In this document: piece by piece, positions 15,815 to 24,629 of the stretch
How positions within the stretch are numbered: position 1 is the stretch's first letter
Layout of the letters: each line of letters starts with the position of its first letter
Assembly: GCF_023617245.1 (NCBI RefSeq)
Contig: NZ_CP067396.1
Coordinates: forward strand, 2,418,001-2,482,000
From: Lysobacter enzymogenes
GTDB taxonomy: Bacteria; Pseudomonadota; Gammaproteobacteria; Xanthomonadales; Xanthomonadaceae
Direction of reading: 5' to 3'
DNA: 64,000 nt
Position numbers and translations under genes: made by a program
Notes under the pieces: generated by a model
What the model saw: only the letters and a program-made list of their open reading frames with translations
Databases searched by the model: none
Told to the model about the DNA's origin: nothing

Positions 15815-18208
15815 ATGCAAGACCAGAACGCGCAGTCCGCACAGATCGCCCGCAAGATCGCCCAGCTCATCGCCGGCGAGATCGGCGCCCAAACCTCGCA
15901 GGTCCAGGCCGCGGTCGGCCTGCTGGACGAAGGCGCCACGGTTCCGTTCATCGCCCGTTACCGCAAGGAAGTCACCGGCGGGCTCGACGACATCCAGCTG
16001 CGCGATCTGGAATCGCGCCTGCGCTATCTGCGCGAGCTGGAGGACCGCCGCGCCGCGGTGCTGGAGAGCATCGCCGAGCAGGGCAAGCTCAGCGACGAGC
16101 TGCGCGCCGACATCGAGGCCGCCGACAGCAAGGCGCGGCTGGAAGACCTGTACCTGCCGTACAAGCCCAAGCGCCGGACCAAGGCCCAGATCGCGCGCGA
16201 GGCCGGACTGGAGCCGCTGGCCGATGCGCTGCTGGCCGATCCGACGCTCAAGCCGGACGAGTTCGCCGCCGGTTTCGTCAGCGAGGAAAAGCAGGTCGCC
16301 GACGTCAAGGCCGCGCTCGACGGCGCGCGCGCGATCCTGATGGAGCGCTGGGCCGAGGACGCGACCCTGGTCGGCGGCTTGCGCACCTGGCTCGGCGAAG
16401 TCGGGATGATCCGCGCGCGCGTGGCCGAGGGCAAGGAGAACGAAGGCGCCAAGTACCGCGACTACTTCGACCACGTCGAATCGCTGGCCAAGATTCCTTC
16501 GCATCGATTGCTCGCGCTGTTCCGCGCGCGCCGCGAGGAAATCCTGTTCCTCGACCTCGATCCGGGCAGCGACGCCGAAGCCGGCCACCAGCAGGGCGAG
16601 GGCCGCGTCGCGGTCAACGCCGGCATCAGCGACCAGGGCCGCCCGGCCGATCGCTGGCTGCTGGACTGCTGCCGCCTGACCTGGCGCGCCAAGCTGCACC
16701 TGCACCTGTTGCTGGACCTGTTCGGCCAGGCGCGCGAAAAGGCCGAAGCCGAAGCCATCGAAGTGTTCGGCGACAACCTCAAGGACCTGATGCTGGCCGC
16801 GCCGGCCGGTCCGCGCGCGGTGCTAGGGCTCGATCCGGGCCTGCGCACCGGGGTCAAGGTCGCGGTGGTCGACGCCACCGGCAAGTTCGTCGCCCACGAC
16901 ACCATCTACCCGCACGAGCCGCGCAAGCAGTGGGACCAGTCGCTGCACACGCTGCGCGCGCTGTGCGTCAAGCACGGGGTCGAGCTGATCGCGATCGGCA
17001 ACGGCACCGCGTCGCGCGAAACCGACAAGCTCGCCGGCGATCTGATCAAGCTCATGGCCGATGCCAAGCTGACCAAGGCCGTGGTCAGCGAAGCCGGCGC
17101 GTCGGTGTATTCGGCGTCCGAGTTCGCCTCGAAGGAGTTCCCGGATCTGGACGTGAGCATCCGCGGCGCGGTGTCGATCGCGCGGCGTTTGCAGGATCCG
17201 CTGGCCGAACTGGTCAAGATCGAACCCAAGGCGATCGGCGTGGGCCAGTACCAGCACGACGTCGACCAGTACCGCCTCGCGCGCGCGCTCGACGCGCGCG
17301 TGGAGGACTGCGTGAACGCGGTCGGCGTACTGGTCAACACCGCCTCGGCGCCGTTGCTGGCGCGGGTCTCGGGCCTGTCCTCGACCGTGGCCGAGAACAT
17401 CGTCCGCCACCGCGACGAAAACGGCCCGTTCAAGACCCGCAAGGAACTGCTCAAGGTGCCGCGCCTGGGCGACAAGACGTTCGAACAATGCGCCGGTTTC
17501 CTGCGCATCGTCGACGGCGACGAGCCGCTGGACGCCTCGGCCGTGCACCCGGAGGCGTATCCGGTGGTCGAGCGCATCGTCAAGCAGTGCGGGCGCGAGG
17601 TGAAGCAGTTGCTCGGCGATCCGCAGTTCGTGCGCAGCCTGAAGCCGGAGCCGTACACCGACGAGAAGTTCGGCGTGCCGACCGTGCGCGACATCCTCAA
17701 GGAAATGGAAAAGCCCGGCCGCGATCCGCGCCCCGAGTTCAAGGCGGCCAAGTTCGCCGACGGCGTCGAGGACCTCAAGGACCTGCAGGTCGGCATGATC
17801 CTGGAAGGGGTGATCAGCAACGTCGCCGCGTTCGGCGCGTTCGTCGACATCGGCGTGCACCAGGACGGCCTGATCCACATCTCGGCGTTGTCGGACAAGT
17901 ACGTCAAGGACCCGCGCGACGTGGTCAAGGCCGGCGACGTGGTCAAGGTGCGGGTGCTGGAAGTGGACATCCCGCGCAAGCGCATCGCCCTGACCCGGCG
18001 CCTGGACGACCCGGTGCCGGCGCCGCGCGCGCCCGGCGAACGCGGCGGTGGCAACGAGCCGCGCAACGACCGTGGCGGTCCGCGCGGCGGCGGTCGCCGA
18101 GATCAGCCGCAGCAGCGCGGCGGTTCGTTCGCGCCGCCGGGCAAGGGCTCGGCGCCGCTGGGCGGTGCGCTGGCGGATGCTTTCGCGCGGGCCAAGCAGA
18201 AGTCCTGA
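15815..18208 (+). CDS. tex: Tex family RNA-binding transcription accessory protein
   Basis: 797 residues. The N-terminal helical Tex part has GATVPFIARYRKEVTGGLDD (about 38-57). It is followed by the YqgF/RuvC-like fold with VLGLDPGLRTGVKVAVVD, helix-hairpin-helix repeats around SSTVAENIVRHRDENG, and a C-terminal S1 RNA-binding domain (about 650-725) starting VGMILEGVISNVAAFGAFVD. A low-complexity Arg/Gly-rich tail ends the protein. Tex is a conserved nucleic-acid-binding factor linked to transcription and toxin expression; its exact biochemical role is unsettled. The start at 15815 follows GGAAAC and matches family length. Earlier in-frame codons lie in the repeat. A good terminator follows. 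Confidence 0.95.
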   Translation: MQDQNAQSAQIARKIAQLIAGEIGAQTSQVQAAVGLLDEGATVPFIARYRKEVTGGLDDIQLRDLESRLRYLRELEDRRAAVLESIAEQGKLSDELRADIEAADSKARLEDLYLPYKPKRRTKAQIAREAGLEPLADALLADPTLKPDEFAAGFVSEEKQVADVKAALDGARAILMERWAEDATLVGGLRTWLGEVGMIRARVAEGKENEGAKYRDYFDHVESLAKIPSHRLLALFRARREEILFLDLDPGSDAEAGHQQGEGRVAVNAGISDQGRPADRWLLDCCRLTWRAKLHLHLLLDLFGQAREKAEAEAIEVFGDNLKDLMLAAPAGPRAVLGLDPGLRTGVKVAVVDATGKFVAHDTIYPHEPRKQWDQSLHTLRALCVKHGVELIAIGNGTASRETDKLAGDLIKLMADAKLTKAVVSEAGASVYSASEFASKEFPDLDVSIRGAVSIARRLQDPLAELVKIEPKAIGVGQYQHDVDQYRLARALDARVEDCVNAVGVLVNTASAPLLARVSGLSSTVAENIVRHRDENGPFKTRKELLKVPRLGDKTFEQCAGFLRIVDGDEPLDASAVHPEAYPVVERIVKQCGREVKQLLGDPQFVRSLKPEPYTDEKFGVPTVRDILKEMEKPGRDPRPEFKAAKFADGVEDLKDLQVGMILEGVISNVAAFGAFVDIGVHQDGLIHISALSDKYVKDPRDVVKAGDVVKVRVLEVDIPRKRIALTRRLDDPVPAPRAPGERGGGNEPRNDRGGPRGGGRRDQPQQRGGSFAPPGKGSAPLGGALADAFARAKQKS

Positions 18209-18228
18209 TTCGCGCGTAGCGATGCAAA

Positions 18229-18256
18229 GAAAAAGCCGCCCTCGGGCGGCTTTTTC
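18229..18256 (+). terminator. Rho-independent terminator of tex
   Basis: GAAAAAGCCGCC (18229-18240) pairs with GGCGGCTTTTTC (18245-18256) around a 4-base loop. The flanking A and T runs let it work in both directions, serving the convergent gene that stops at 18355 as well. Confidence 0.9.
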
Positions 18257-18354
18257 GTTATCGGGCTGCGGGTGGTTTTCGCGGTGGTTGCATCGGCGCG
18301 GTCGCGACCGCGAACCTTCAACAGCGACGAACCCGTCCTACCGCGCCGCCGCCA

Positions 18355-19551
18355 TCACTTCGCCTTGGGCGGCTCGATCCGCAACAACTTGCCATCGCTG
18401 TCGTCGGTCAGCGCATACACCTTGCCGTCGGCCGACACGCGCACGTCGCGGATGCGCCAGCCCAGCGGCTTGAGCAGTCGTTCTTCGCCGACGATCTTGT
18501 CGCCGTCGAGGCTCAGCCGGATCAGGCTGCCGTCCGACAGCGCGCCCAGGAACAGACTGTCGTTCCAGCCCGAGCCGGCGTGCCCGGTGTAGAAGGCCAT
18601 GCCCGACAGCGCCGGCGATTTCTCCCACACGTGGTACGGCGGCTCCATCCCGGGCTTTTCCTTGCCTTCGGCCTCGGCGATCTTCAGCCCGCTGTAGTCG
18701 ATGCCGTGGGTGACGATCGGCCAGCCGTAGTTCTTGCCCGCTTGCGGCAGGTTGATCTCGTCGCCGCCGCGCGGGCCGTGTTCGGCTTCCCACACGGTGC
18801 CGGTGCGCGGGTCTATCGCGAGCGACTGCATGTTGCGGTGGCCGTAGCTCCAGATTTCCGCGCGCGCGTCGCCGCGGCCCACGAACGGATTGTCGGCCGG
18901 CACGCTGCCGTCGAGATTCAGCCGCACCAACTTGCCCTGCAGCTTGTCCAGCTCCTGCGAGGCCATGCGCTGCTGGCGCTCGCCCTGGGTGATGAACACG
19001 TGGCCCTTGCCGTCGAAGGCGATGCGCGAGCCGAAATGATTGGGGCCGACCAGCTTCGGCTGCTGCTGGTAGATCCGCTTCACATCGCTCAGCGCGTCGG
19101 CGCCGAGCGTGGCGGTCGCCACCGCGGTGCCGGCACTGTCGTCGGGACCGGGCTCGGCGTAGCTGAGATAAATGCGCTGGCTGCTGGCGAAGTCCGGCGC
19201 CAGCACTACGTCGAGCAGGCCGCCCTGGCCCTGCGCCCAGACCTCGGGCACGTTCTTCAGCGGCGCGGAGATCGCGCCGTCGGCGCCGACCCGGCGCAGG
19301 CGGCCGGGGCGTTCGGTGACCAGGAAGCCGCCGTCGGGCAGCAGCGCCACCGCCCAGGGATGCTCCAGGCCGCTGGCGACTTCGGTCACCTGCAGTTCGC
19401 CCAGTTCGCTCGGCACGGCGTGGGTGGTGGCTTGCGTCGGCGCCGGCTTTGGCGCGGCGGCCGCGGCCGCGGCGTCGTTGCCTTGCTGGCAGGCGGCCAG
19501 GCTGAGCAGCAGGGCGGCGGCGAGCGCGCCGCGGCGTAGGTCGAAAGTCAT
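18355..19551 (-). CDS. PQQ-dependent sugar dehydrogenase-like lipoprotein
   Basis: A 398-residue beta-propeller protein of the soluble aldose dehydrogenase (Asd/YliI, GSDH) family. The leader ends in a lipobox (LLSLAAC, Cys at 21), so it should be lipid-anchored in the periplasm. Propeller motifs include LEHPWAVALLPDG, VLAPDFASSQRIYLSY, HRNMQSLAIDPRTG and EHGPRGGDEINLPQAGKNYG. Relatives oxidise sugars with PQQ, but cofactor use cannot be confirmed here and no pqq biosynthesis genes are nearby. An Ala-rich linker follows the lipobox. It is flanked by tex, convergent, and an ABC exporter on the same strand 243 bp upstream. Confidence 0.9.
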   Translation of the reverse strand: MTFDLRRGALAAALLLSLAACQQGNDAAAAAAAPKPAPTQATTHAVPSELGELQVTEVASGLEHPWAVALLPDGGFLVTERPGRLRRVGADGAISAPLKNVPEVWAQGQGGLLDVVLAPDFASSQRIYLSYAEPGPDDSAGTAVATATLGADALSDVKRIYQQQPKLVGPNHFGSRIAFDGKGHVFITQGERQQRMASQELDKLQGKLVRLNLDGSVPADNPFVGRGDARAEIWSYGHRNMQSLAIDPRTGTVWEAEHGPRGGDEINLPQAGKNYGWPIVTHGIDYSGLKIAEAEGKEKPGMEPPYHVWEKSPALSGMAFYTGHAGSGWNDSLFLGALSDGSLIRLSLDGDKIVGEERLLKPLGWRIRDVRVSADGKVYALTDDSDGKLLRIEPPKAK

Positions 19552-19657
19552 GCATCGCTCCTGGGCGGGGACATGCGTTCGACCATAGCCCGATGCGGTG
19601 ATCGCGACAATTCGACTTGTGTTTGCGTTTGTAGCTCGCGCAGAGGCCTGAACATGG

Positions 19658-19718
19658 CGGTCGCGGCTTGCGCCGCTCCTACATGGGCTCCCTGTAGGAG
19701 CGGCGCGAGCCGCGACCG
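19658..19718. repeat. Inverted intergenic repeat, family B
   Basis: Arms 19658-19683 and 19693-19718 are complements around TGTAGGAGCGGCGCGAGCCG with one mismatch. Other copies are at 24630, 25923, 52664/52789 and 59485. Confidence 0.85.
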
Positions 19719-19794
19719 CGAACCTTCGCCTACGTCGCCATCCGTCTATGCCCGTGCCGCCGCAACGGCCGCGCGCACGACCGCATGCCGCCGC

Positions 19795-21693
19795 TCACCG
19801 ATACCCCGCCGCCTGCAATTCGAACAACTCCGCATAGCGCCCGCCCTGCGCCAACAACTCCTCGTGGGTGCCGCTGGCCTCCAGCCGCCCCTGCGCCAGC
19901 ACCAGGATGCGGTCGGCCATGCGCACGCTGGAGAAGCGGTGCGAAATCAGCACCGCGGTCTTGTCCTGCGACAGTTCCTTGAAGCGCTGGAACACCTCGA
20001 ACTCGGCGCGCGCGTCCAGCGCCGCGGTCGGTTCGTCGAGGATCATCACCTGCGCGTCGCGCATGTAGGCGCGGGCGATCGCGATCTTCTGCCACTGCCC
20101 GCCGGACAGGTCCACGCCGGTCTTGAAGCGCCGGCCGATCTGCTGGTCGTAACCCATCGGCAGCGATTCGATGACTTCGTCGGCCATCGAGCGCCGCGCC
20201 GCCTCGCGGATGCGCTCGCCGTCGTCCATCGCGTCGATCTGGCCGACGCCGATGTTCTCGCCGGCGGTGAGGTGGTAGCGGACGAAGTCCTGGAAGATCA
20301 CGCCGATGCTCGCGCGCAGCTGGTCCAGGTCGTACTCGCGCAGGTCGCGGCCGTCGAGCAGGATGCGGCCCTCGTCGGGGTCGTACAGCCGCGCCAGCAG
20401 CTTGACCAAAGTGGTCTTGCCGGCGCCGTTCTCGCCGACCAGGGCCAGCACTTCGCCGGCGCGCAGCTCGAAGCTCAGCCCGCGCAGCGCCCAGTGCTCG
20501 GCGTCGGGATAGCGGAAGCCGACGTTGTCGAATACGAAGCCGGTGCGGATCGGCTTCGGCACCGCCGCGGCGTCGGCCGGCGAGGCGATCTCCGGCTCGA
20601 TCCGGAAGAACGAGAACAGGTCGTCGAGGTACAGCGCCTGTCCGGCGACCTGGGAGAAGCCGACCAGCAGCCCTTCGAGCAATTGGCGCAGGCGGCGGAA
20701 GCTGCCGGCCAGAAAAGTCAGATCGCCGATGCTGAAATCGCCCTTCACCGTGCGCCAGGCGATGTAGCCGTACGCGACGTAGTAGCCCAGCGTGCCGAGC
20801 CCCGCCAGCACCGTGCCCCACAACGCGCGGCGGCGGGCGAGGGCGCGGTTGGCCTTGAAGAACTTGTCGGCGAGCTGGCGATAACGCGCGATCAGGAAGC
20901 GGTGGAGGTTGAAGATCTTCACCTCCTTGGCCGTTTCCACGCTGGCGCCCATCTGCCGCACGTATTCGAGCTGGCGCCGTTCCGGGGTCCAGGCGTAGTT
21001 GAGCGAATAGCCCAGCGCGTTGAAGTGGGCCTCGCCGACGAAGGCCGGGATCAGCGCCACCGCCAGCAGCGCGATCAGCCACGGCGCGTAGACCAGCAGG
21101 CCGACGGCGAAGCTGATCACGGTGACGGTGTCCTGGACCTGGCCGAACAACTGGCTCATCAGGCTCATCCGCCCCACCGTCTGGCGGCGCGCGCGGTCGA
21201 GGCGGTCCTGCAGGTCGGGGTCTTCGAAGTCTTCCAGGTCAAGGTTCGCGGCGTGCTCCATCAGGCGCACGCTGGTGGCGTTGGTGAACAGTTCCGACAG
21301 CAACTGGTCGCCGTAGCTGATGACCCGCCCGAGCAGGTCGGAGCCGACCGCCAGGCCGAATTCGAGCAACAGCAGCGCGGCCAGGGTGTCGAGCTGGCCG
21401 CCGTGCCAGGCCTGGGCCAGCGAATCCACGTGTACGCCGGAGGCGACCAGGCGCACCGCCTCGTCGATGATCAGCTTGCCGACGTACAAGGTCGCGATCG
21501 GCAGCAGCGCGCGGACCAGGCGCAGGCCGAGGGTGACCAGGGTCAGCGCCGGGCTGGTGGCCCAGATCTGGCGCAGGAACGGCGGCAGGTTGCGCAGCGC
21601 GTCGAAGCGCTCGCGCAGGCTGGGCTTGCCGGCGTGGCCGGCGGCGCGGGCCGGATCGGACGGCGCGGGAGGGGCGGGATCGGGTCGGCTCAT
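19795..21693 (-). CDS. ABC exporter, fused membrane and ATPase domains
   Basis: A 632-residue half-transporter. Six hydrophobic segments over about residues 35-320 are followed by an ATPase domain with Walker A GENGAGKTTL, Q-loop GVIFQDF, signature LSGGQWQK, Walker B VMILDEPT and switch His in LISHRFSS. The Trp in the signature (normally Arg/Gln) and the VRYHLTAGENIGVG segment resemble exporters linked to peptide or lipid export, such as the NHLM type. The substrate is unknown. The start at 21693 (MSRPDP) is preferred over 21732. The neighbouring six-Cys peptides at 21918 are divergent from it, so an export link is possible but unproven. Confidence 0.9.
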   Translation of the reverse strand: MSRPDPAPPAPSDPARAAGHAGKPSLRERFDALRNLPPFLRQIWATSPALTLVTLGLRLVRALLPIATLYVGKLIIDEAVRLVASGVHVDSLAQAWHGGQLDTLAALLLLEFGLAVGSDLLGRVISYGDQLLSELFTNATSVRLMEHAANLDLEDFEDPDLQDRLDRARRQTVGRMSLMSQLFGQVQDTVTVISFAVGLLVYAPWLIALLAVALIPAFVGEAHFNALGYSLNYAWTPERRQLEYVRQMGASVETAKEVKIFNLHRFLIARYRQLADKFFKANRALARRRALWGTVLAGLGTLGYYVAYGYIAWRTVKGDFSIGDLTFLAGSFRRLRQLLEGLLVGFSQVAGQALYLDDLFSFFRIEPEIASPADAAAVPKPIRTGFVFDNVGFRYPDAEHWALRGLSFELRAGEVLALVGENGAGKTTLVKLLARLYDPDEGRILLDGRDLREYDLDQLRASIGVIFQDFVRYHLTAGENIGVGQIDAMDDGERIREAARRSMADEVIESLPMGYDQQIGRRFKTGVDLSGGQWQKIAIARAYMRDAQVMILDEPTAALDARAEFEVFQRFKELSQDKTAVLISHRFSSVRMADRILVLAQGRLEASGTHEELLAQGGRYAELFELQAAGYR

Positions 21694-21917
21694 GCGGCGA
21701 TTCTGCCAACTCCCGCGGCGCGGCGGCGTCACGGCGCCGTGGCGGCCGGCGACGACGCGGCGCGCGCGGCCTTCATGCGCGCCGTCGCGGTTTCGAACAT
21801 TTGCGCTGTGGTTACTGACAGGTCGCGGCCGGCGGACGCGCGGGTAAGGTAACTGCGCGCTCCGCGCGGAGCGCCCGGCCGCGGCACGGCCGGTTCGCCA
21901 CGAAAAGGAGAATTCGC

Positions 21918-22154
21918 ATGACCTTCAAGCCATTGCCCGCGCCGCTCAAGCGCTGGCGCGCGACCGCCGCGCTGGCGGCGTTCGCCTTCGCGTTCGCGTT
22001 CGGCGCGACCGCGGCGTCGCGCGACATCATCGTCTGCGGCGGCGGCGTCTACTGCGATGCCGAAGTGCGCCAGCCGTGCCTGGATTCGGGCAAGAGCGCG
22101 GCGTTCTGCGACCGTCTGTGGCGCGGCTGCGTGCTCGACGCCTGCCCGCAGTAA
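21918..22154 (+). CDS. Small secreted six-cysteine peptide, copy 1
   Basis: A 78-residue precursor. Residues 1-33 are a signal peptide (hydrophobic AFAFAFAFG, cleavage after ATAA). The mature part of about 45 residues has six Cys spaced C-X5-C-X7-C-X9-C-X6-C-X4-C and ends VLDACPQ. Six Cys in an exported peptide suggest three disulfides. The start follows a strong site AAAAGGAGAATTCGC. I recognise no family. Copy 2 lies 87 bp downstream with the same leader, Cys order and ending, so this is a tandem duplication. A toxin, inhibitor or signalling peptide are all possible, and I assign none. Translation and paralogy are clear; function is unknown. Confidence 0.75.
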   Translation: MTFKPLPAPLKRWRATAALAAFAFAFAFGATAASRDIIVCGGGVYCDAEVRQPCLDSGKSAAFCDRLWRGCVLDACPQ

Positions 22155-22241
22155 GTCCGCGCCGGCACTGCGACCCATGACCCGCGGCCGGGCCCGGCCC
22201 GTCGCCGCTATCGAAACCCGCCATCGAAAAGGAAAGTTCGA

Positions 22242-22469
22242 ATGAAATCGTTCGCCATGCTCAAGACCCGCCGCGCCGGCCTCGCCCTGGCCCTGTTCGC
22301 CTTCGCGTTCGCGTTCGGCGCGACCGCCGCGCCGCGCGACCTGATCGTTTGCGCCGGCGGCGTCTATTGCTACGACCTGCAGCGCGAGTGCGAGCAGGAA
22401 CACGGCGCCGGCGCGTATTACTGCGAGCTGCAGTGGCGCTCCTGCGTGCTCGACGCCTGCCCGCAGTAA
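22242..22469 (+). CDS. Small secreted six-cysteine peptide, copy 2
   Basis: A 75-residue precursor paralogous to the one just upstream. The leader shares FAFAFGATAA, the mature part starts PRDLIVC and ends VLDACPQ, and Cys spacing is C-X5-C-X6-C-X10-C-X6-C-X4-C. Middle residues differ (YDLQRE and EQEHGAGAYY against DAEVRQP and LDSGKSAAF), while termini and Cys are kept, the pattern expected of a disulfide framework with a variable loop. It has its own ribosome site in GAAAAGGAAAGTTCGA. It is probably on one transcript with copy 1. A 9-bp hairpin at 22478-22505 follows. Confidence 0.75.
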   Translation: MKSFAMLKTRRAGLALALFAFAFAFGATAAPRDLIVCAGGVYCYDLQRECEQEHGAGAYYCELQWRSCVLDACPQ

Positions 22470-22477
22470 TGCCGGCG

Positions 22478-22505
22478 CGGCCCGCTCCGGTCGGGGCGGG
22501 CCGCT
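22478..22505 (+). terminator. Possible terminator of the six-Cys peptide pair
   Basis: GCGGCCCGC (22478-22486) pairs with GCGGGCCGC (22497-22505) around a 10-base loop. Only two T residues follow, so it is weak as an intrinsic terminator. Confidence 0.4.
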
Positions 22506-22526
22506 TCCTGGCCGGATCGACGTGGC

Positions 22527-22895
22527 TCAGACCTTCGAGGCGAGCACGAAGATCGGCAGATACAGCGCCACCAGCATCAGTGCGATCGCCGCCATGCCGG
22601 CGAAAACGCCGAACGCGCAGGCCCAGCGGTCGCGCCGCGCGCGTGGCGCGGCGGCCCAGACCGCCAGCACCGCCACCGGCAACAGGCACGGCGCCCAGGG
22701 GTAAGCCTGCAAGCAGGCGGTCAGCGCCGGCAACTCGGCGTCGAACGAAGCCCAGACCTGGCTGAATTGCGGCACCAGCAGCAGCGAGCCGACGCCGGCG
22801 ATGGAACTGGCGACCAGACCGGCCAGCAGCCAGGCCGGGTTGAACGGGGACTGGGCCGGCGCGGAGGTCGGCGATTTCGGCGGCTGATAGCTCAT
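22527..22895 (-). CDS. Small membrane protein with a GspF/PilC-like stretch
   Basis: 122 residues with three hydrophobic segments (about 22-45, 64-84 and 93-115). The segment VPQFSQVWASFDAELPALT resembles the short motif around the second membrane helix of type II secretion GspF/PilC proteins, which are about 400 residues. This is either a distant derivative or a chance likeness. No secretion genes are nearby. It starts 106 bp from fumarase in divergent orientation. The start at 22895 gives a Pro/Ser-rich cytosolic tail before the first helix; in-frame codons further up lie in the fumarase promoter region. Confidence 0.65.
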   Translation of the reverse strand: MSYQPPKSPTSAPAQSPFNPAWLLAGLVASSIAGVGSLLLVPQFSQVWASFDAELPALTACLQAYPWAPCLLPVAVLAVWAAAPRARRDRWACAFGVFAGMAAIALMLVALYLPIFVLASKV

Positions 22896-22964
22896 GGGAC
22901 GTTGTTTTCCGCAGAGGGCTGGGCCCAAAACAGGCGGCCGGGGCCGCCGGCGAGGCCGGACGGG

Positions 22965-22970
22965 TAGAAT
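22965..22970 (+). promoter_or_regulatory. Putative -10 element of the fumarase gene
   Basis: TAGAAT, 31 bases before the GTG at 23002. If real, translation cannot begin at the earlier in-frame ATG at 22894, which supports the GTG start. Confidence 0.5.
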
Positions 22971-23001
22971 AACCGTCCCCACCGCCAGCCTTACGCCCGC
23001 C

Positions 23002-24555
23002 GTGACCGCACCTTCGTCTTCGGCCGCTTCCCGCGGCCCCGTGGTCGTCCGCCAGGACGACCTGATCCAGTCCGTCGCCGATGCCCTGCAATACATCAGC
23101 TACTACCACCCGGTCGACTACATCAAGAACCTCGCCGCCGCCTACGAGCGCGAGGAAAGCGTGGCGGCCAAGGACGCCATCGCCCAGATCCTGATCAACT
23201 CGCGCATGTGCGCCGAGGGCCACCGGCCGATCTGCCAGGACACCGGCATCGTCACCGTGTTCCTGGAAATCGGCATGGACGTGCGCTGGGACGGCGCGAC
23301 CATGGGCGTGGAGGACATGGTCAACGAGGGCGTGCGCCGCGCCTACAACCACCCCGACAACAAGCTGCGCGCCAGCGTGCTGGCCGATCCGGCCGGCAAG
23401 CGAGCCAACACCAAGGACAACACGCCCGCGGTCGTCAACGTCAAGGTCGTGCCGGGCAACACCGTCGACGTCATCGTCGCGGCCAAGGGCGGCGGTTCGG
23501 AGGCGAAGTCGAAGTTCGCGATGCTCAACCCGTCCGATTCCATCGTCGACTGGGTGCTCAAGACCGTGCCGACCATGGGCGCGGGCTGGTGTCCGCCGGG
23601 CATGCTCGGCATCGGCATCGGCGGCACCGCCGAGAAGGCGATGCTGCTGGCCAAGGAATCGCTGATGGAGCCGATCGACATCACCGAGCTGCAGGCGCGC
23701 GGCGCGAGCAACCGCGCCGAAGAGCTGCGCCTGGAGCTGTACGAGAAGGTCAACGCGCTCGGCATCGGCGCGCAGGGCCTCGGCGGCCTGACCACGGTGC
23801 TCGACATCAAGGTCAAGGACTACCCGACCCACGCCGCCAACCTGCCGGTGGCGATGATCCCGAACTGCGCGGCTACCCGTCATGCGCACTTCACCCTCGA
23901 CGGCAGCGGCCCGGTCATGCTCGATCCGCCGTCGCTGGAGGACTGGCCGAAGCTTACCTACGACTCGTCCAAGGGCCGCCGCGTCGATCTCGACACGGTC
24001 ACCGCCGAGGACGTGGCGAGCTGGAAGCCCGGCGAGGTGCTGCTGCTCAACGGCAAGCTGCTGACCGGGCGCGACGCCGCGCACAAGCGCATCGTCGACA
24101 TGCTCAACAAGGGCGAGCCGCTGCCGGTCGACTTCAAGGGCCGCTTCATCTACTACGTCGGCCCGGTCGATCCGGTGCGCGACGAAGTCGTCGGCCCGGC
24201 CGGTCCGACCACGGCCACGCGCATGGACAAGTTCACCGAACAGGTGCTCGCGCAGACCGGCCTGCTCGGCATGGTCGGCAAGGCCGAGCGCGGCCCGGCC
24301 GCGATCGAGGCGATCCAGAAGCACCGGTCGGTCTACCTGATGGCGGTCGGCGGCGCGGCTTATCTGGTGTCGAAGGCGATCAAGGCCTCGCGCGTGGTCG
24401 GCTTCGCCGACCTTGGGATGGAAGCGATCTACGAATTCACCGTGCAGGACATGCCGGTGACGGTCGCGGTCGACAGCGCCGGCGAATCGGTGCACAAGAC
24501 CGGGCCTAAGGAATGGCAGGCGCGCATCGGAAAGATCCCGGTGGTGGTCGAGTAA
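23002..24555 (+). CDS. Fumarate hydratase, class I (iron-sulfur type)
   Basis: 517 residues, catalysing fumarate to malate in the citric acid cycle. This is the oxygen-labile [4Fe-4S] type, with Cys ligands expected in PICQDTGIV, in the AGWCPPG region and in PNCAATRHAHF. The large alpha part and the C-terminal beta part (from about residue 340, with PGEVLLLNGKLLTGRDAAH) are fused, as in FumA/FumB. There is no ATG in a suitable place; the GTG at 23002 (VTAPSSS) is chosen because it follows a -10-like box and gives normal family length. The upstream 36 codons are Arg/Gly-rich and probably untranslated. A hairpin at 24585-24610 follows. Confidence 0.93.
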   Translation: MTAPSSSAASRGPVVVRQDDLIQSVADALQYISYYHPVDYIKNLAAAYEREESVAAKDAIAQILINSRMCAEGHRPICQDTGIVTVFLEIGMDVRWDGATMGVEDMVNEGVRRAYNHPDNKLRASVLADPAGKRANTKDNTPAVVNVKVVPGNTVDVIVAAKGGGSEAKSKFAMLNPSDSIVDWVLKTVPTMGAGWCPPGMLGIGIGGTAEKAMLLAKESLMEPIDITELQARGASNRAEELRLELYEKVNALGIGAQGLGGLTTVLDIKVKDYPTHAANLPVAMIPNCAATRHAHFTLDGSGPVMLDPPSLEDWPKLTYDSSKGRRVDLDTVTAEDVASWKPGEVLLLNGKLLTGRDAAHKRIVDMLNKGEPLPVDFKGRFIYYVGPVDPVRDEVVGPAGPTTATRMDKFTEQVLAQTGLLGMVGKAERGPAAIEAIQKHRSVYLMAVGGAAYLVSKAIKASRVVGFADLGMEAIYEFTVQDMPVTVAVDSAGESVHKTGPKEWQARIGKIPVVVE

Positions 24556-24584
24556 GCCTCGGCCTGCATCGCGCTGCGATCCCA

Positions 24585-24610
24585 AGACGCCCGGCTCCGG
24601 CCGGGCGTCT
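24585..24610 (+). terminator. Terminator hairpin after fumarase
   Basis: AGACGCCCGG (24585-24594) pairs perfectly with CCGGGCGTCT (24601-24610) around six bases. Only GCGTTT follows, a modest T run. Confidence 0.6.
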
Positions 24611-24629
24611 GCGTTTCGGCCGAAGCCCC

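Noticed and set aside
22894..23001. Longer fumarase start at 22894
   Set aside because: The added 36 codons are Arg/Gly-rich, unlike the family, and precede a putative -10 box.
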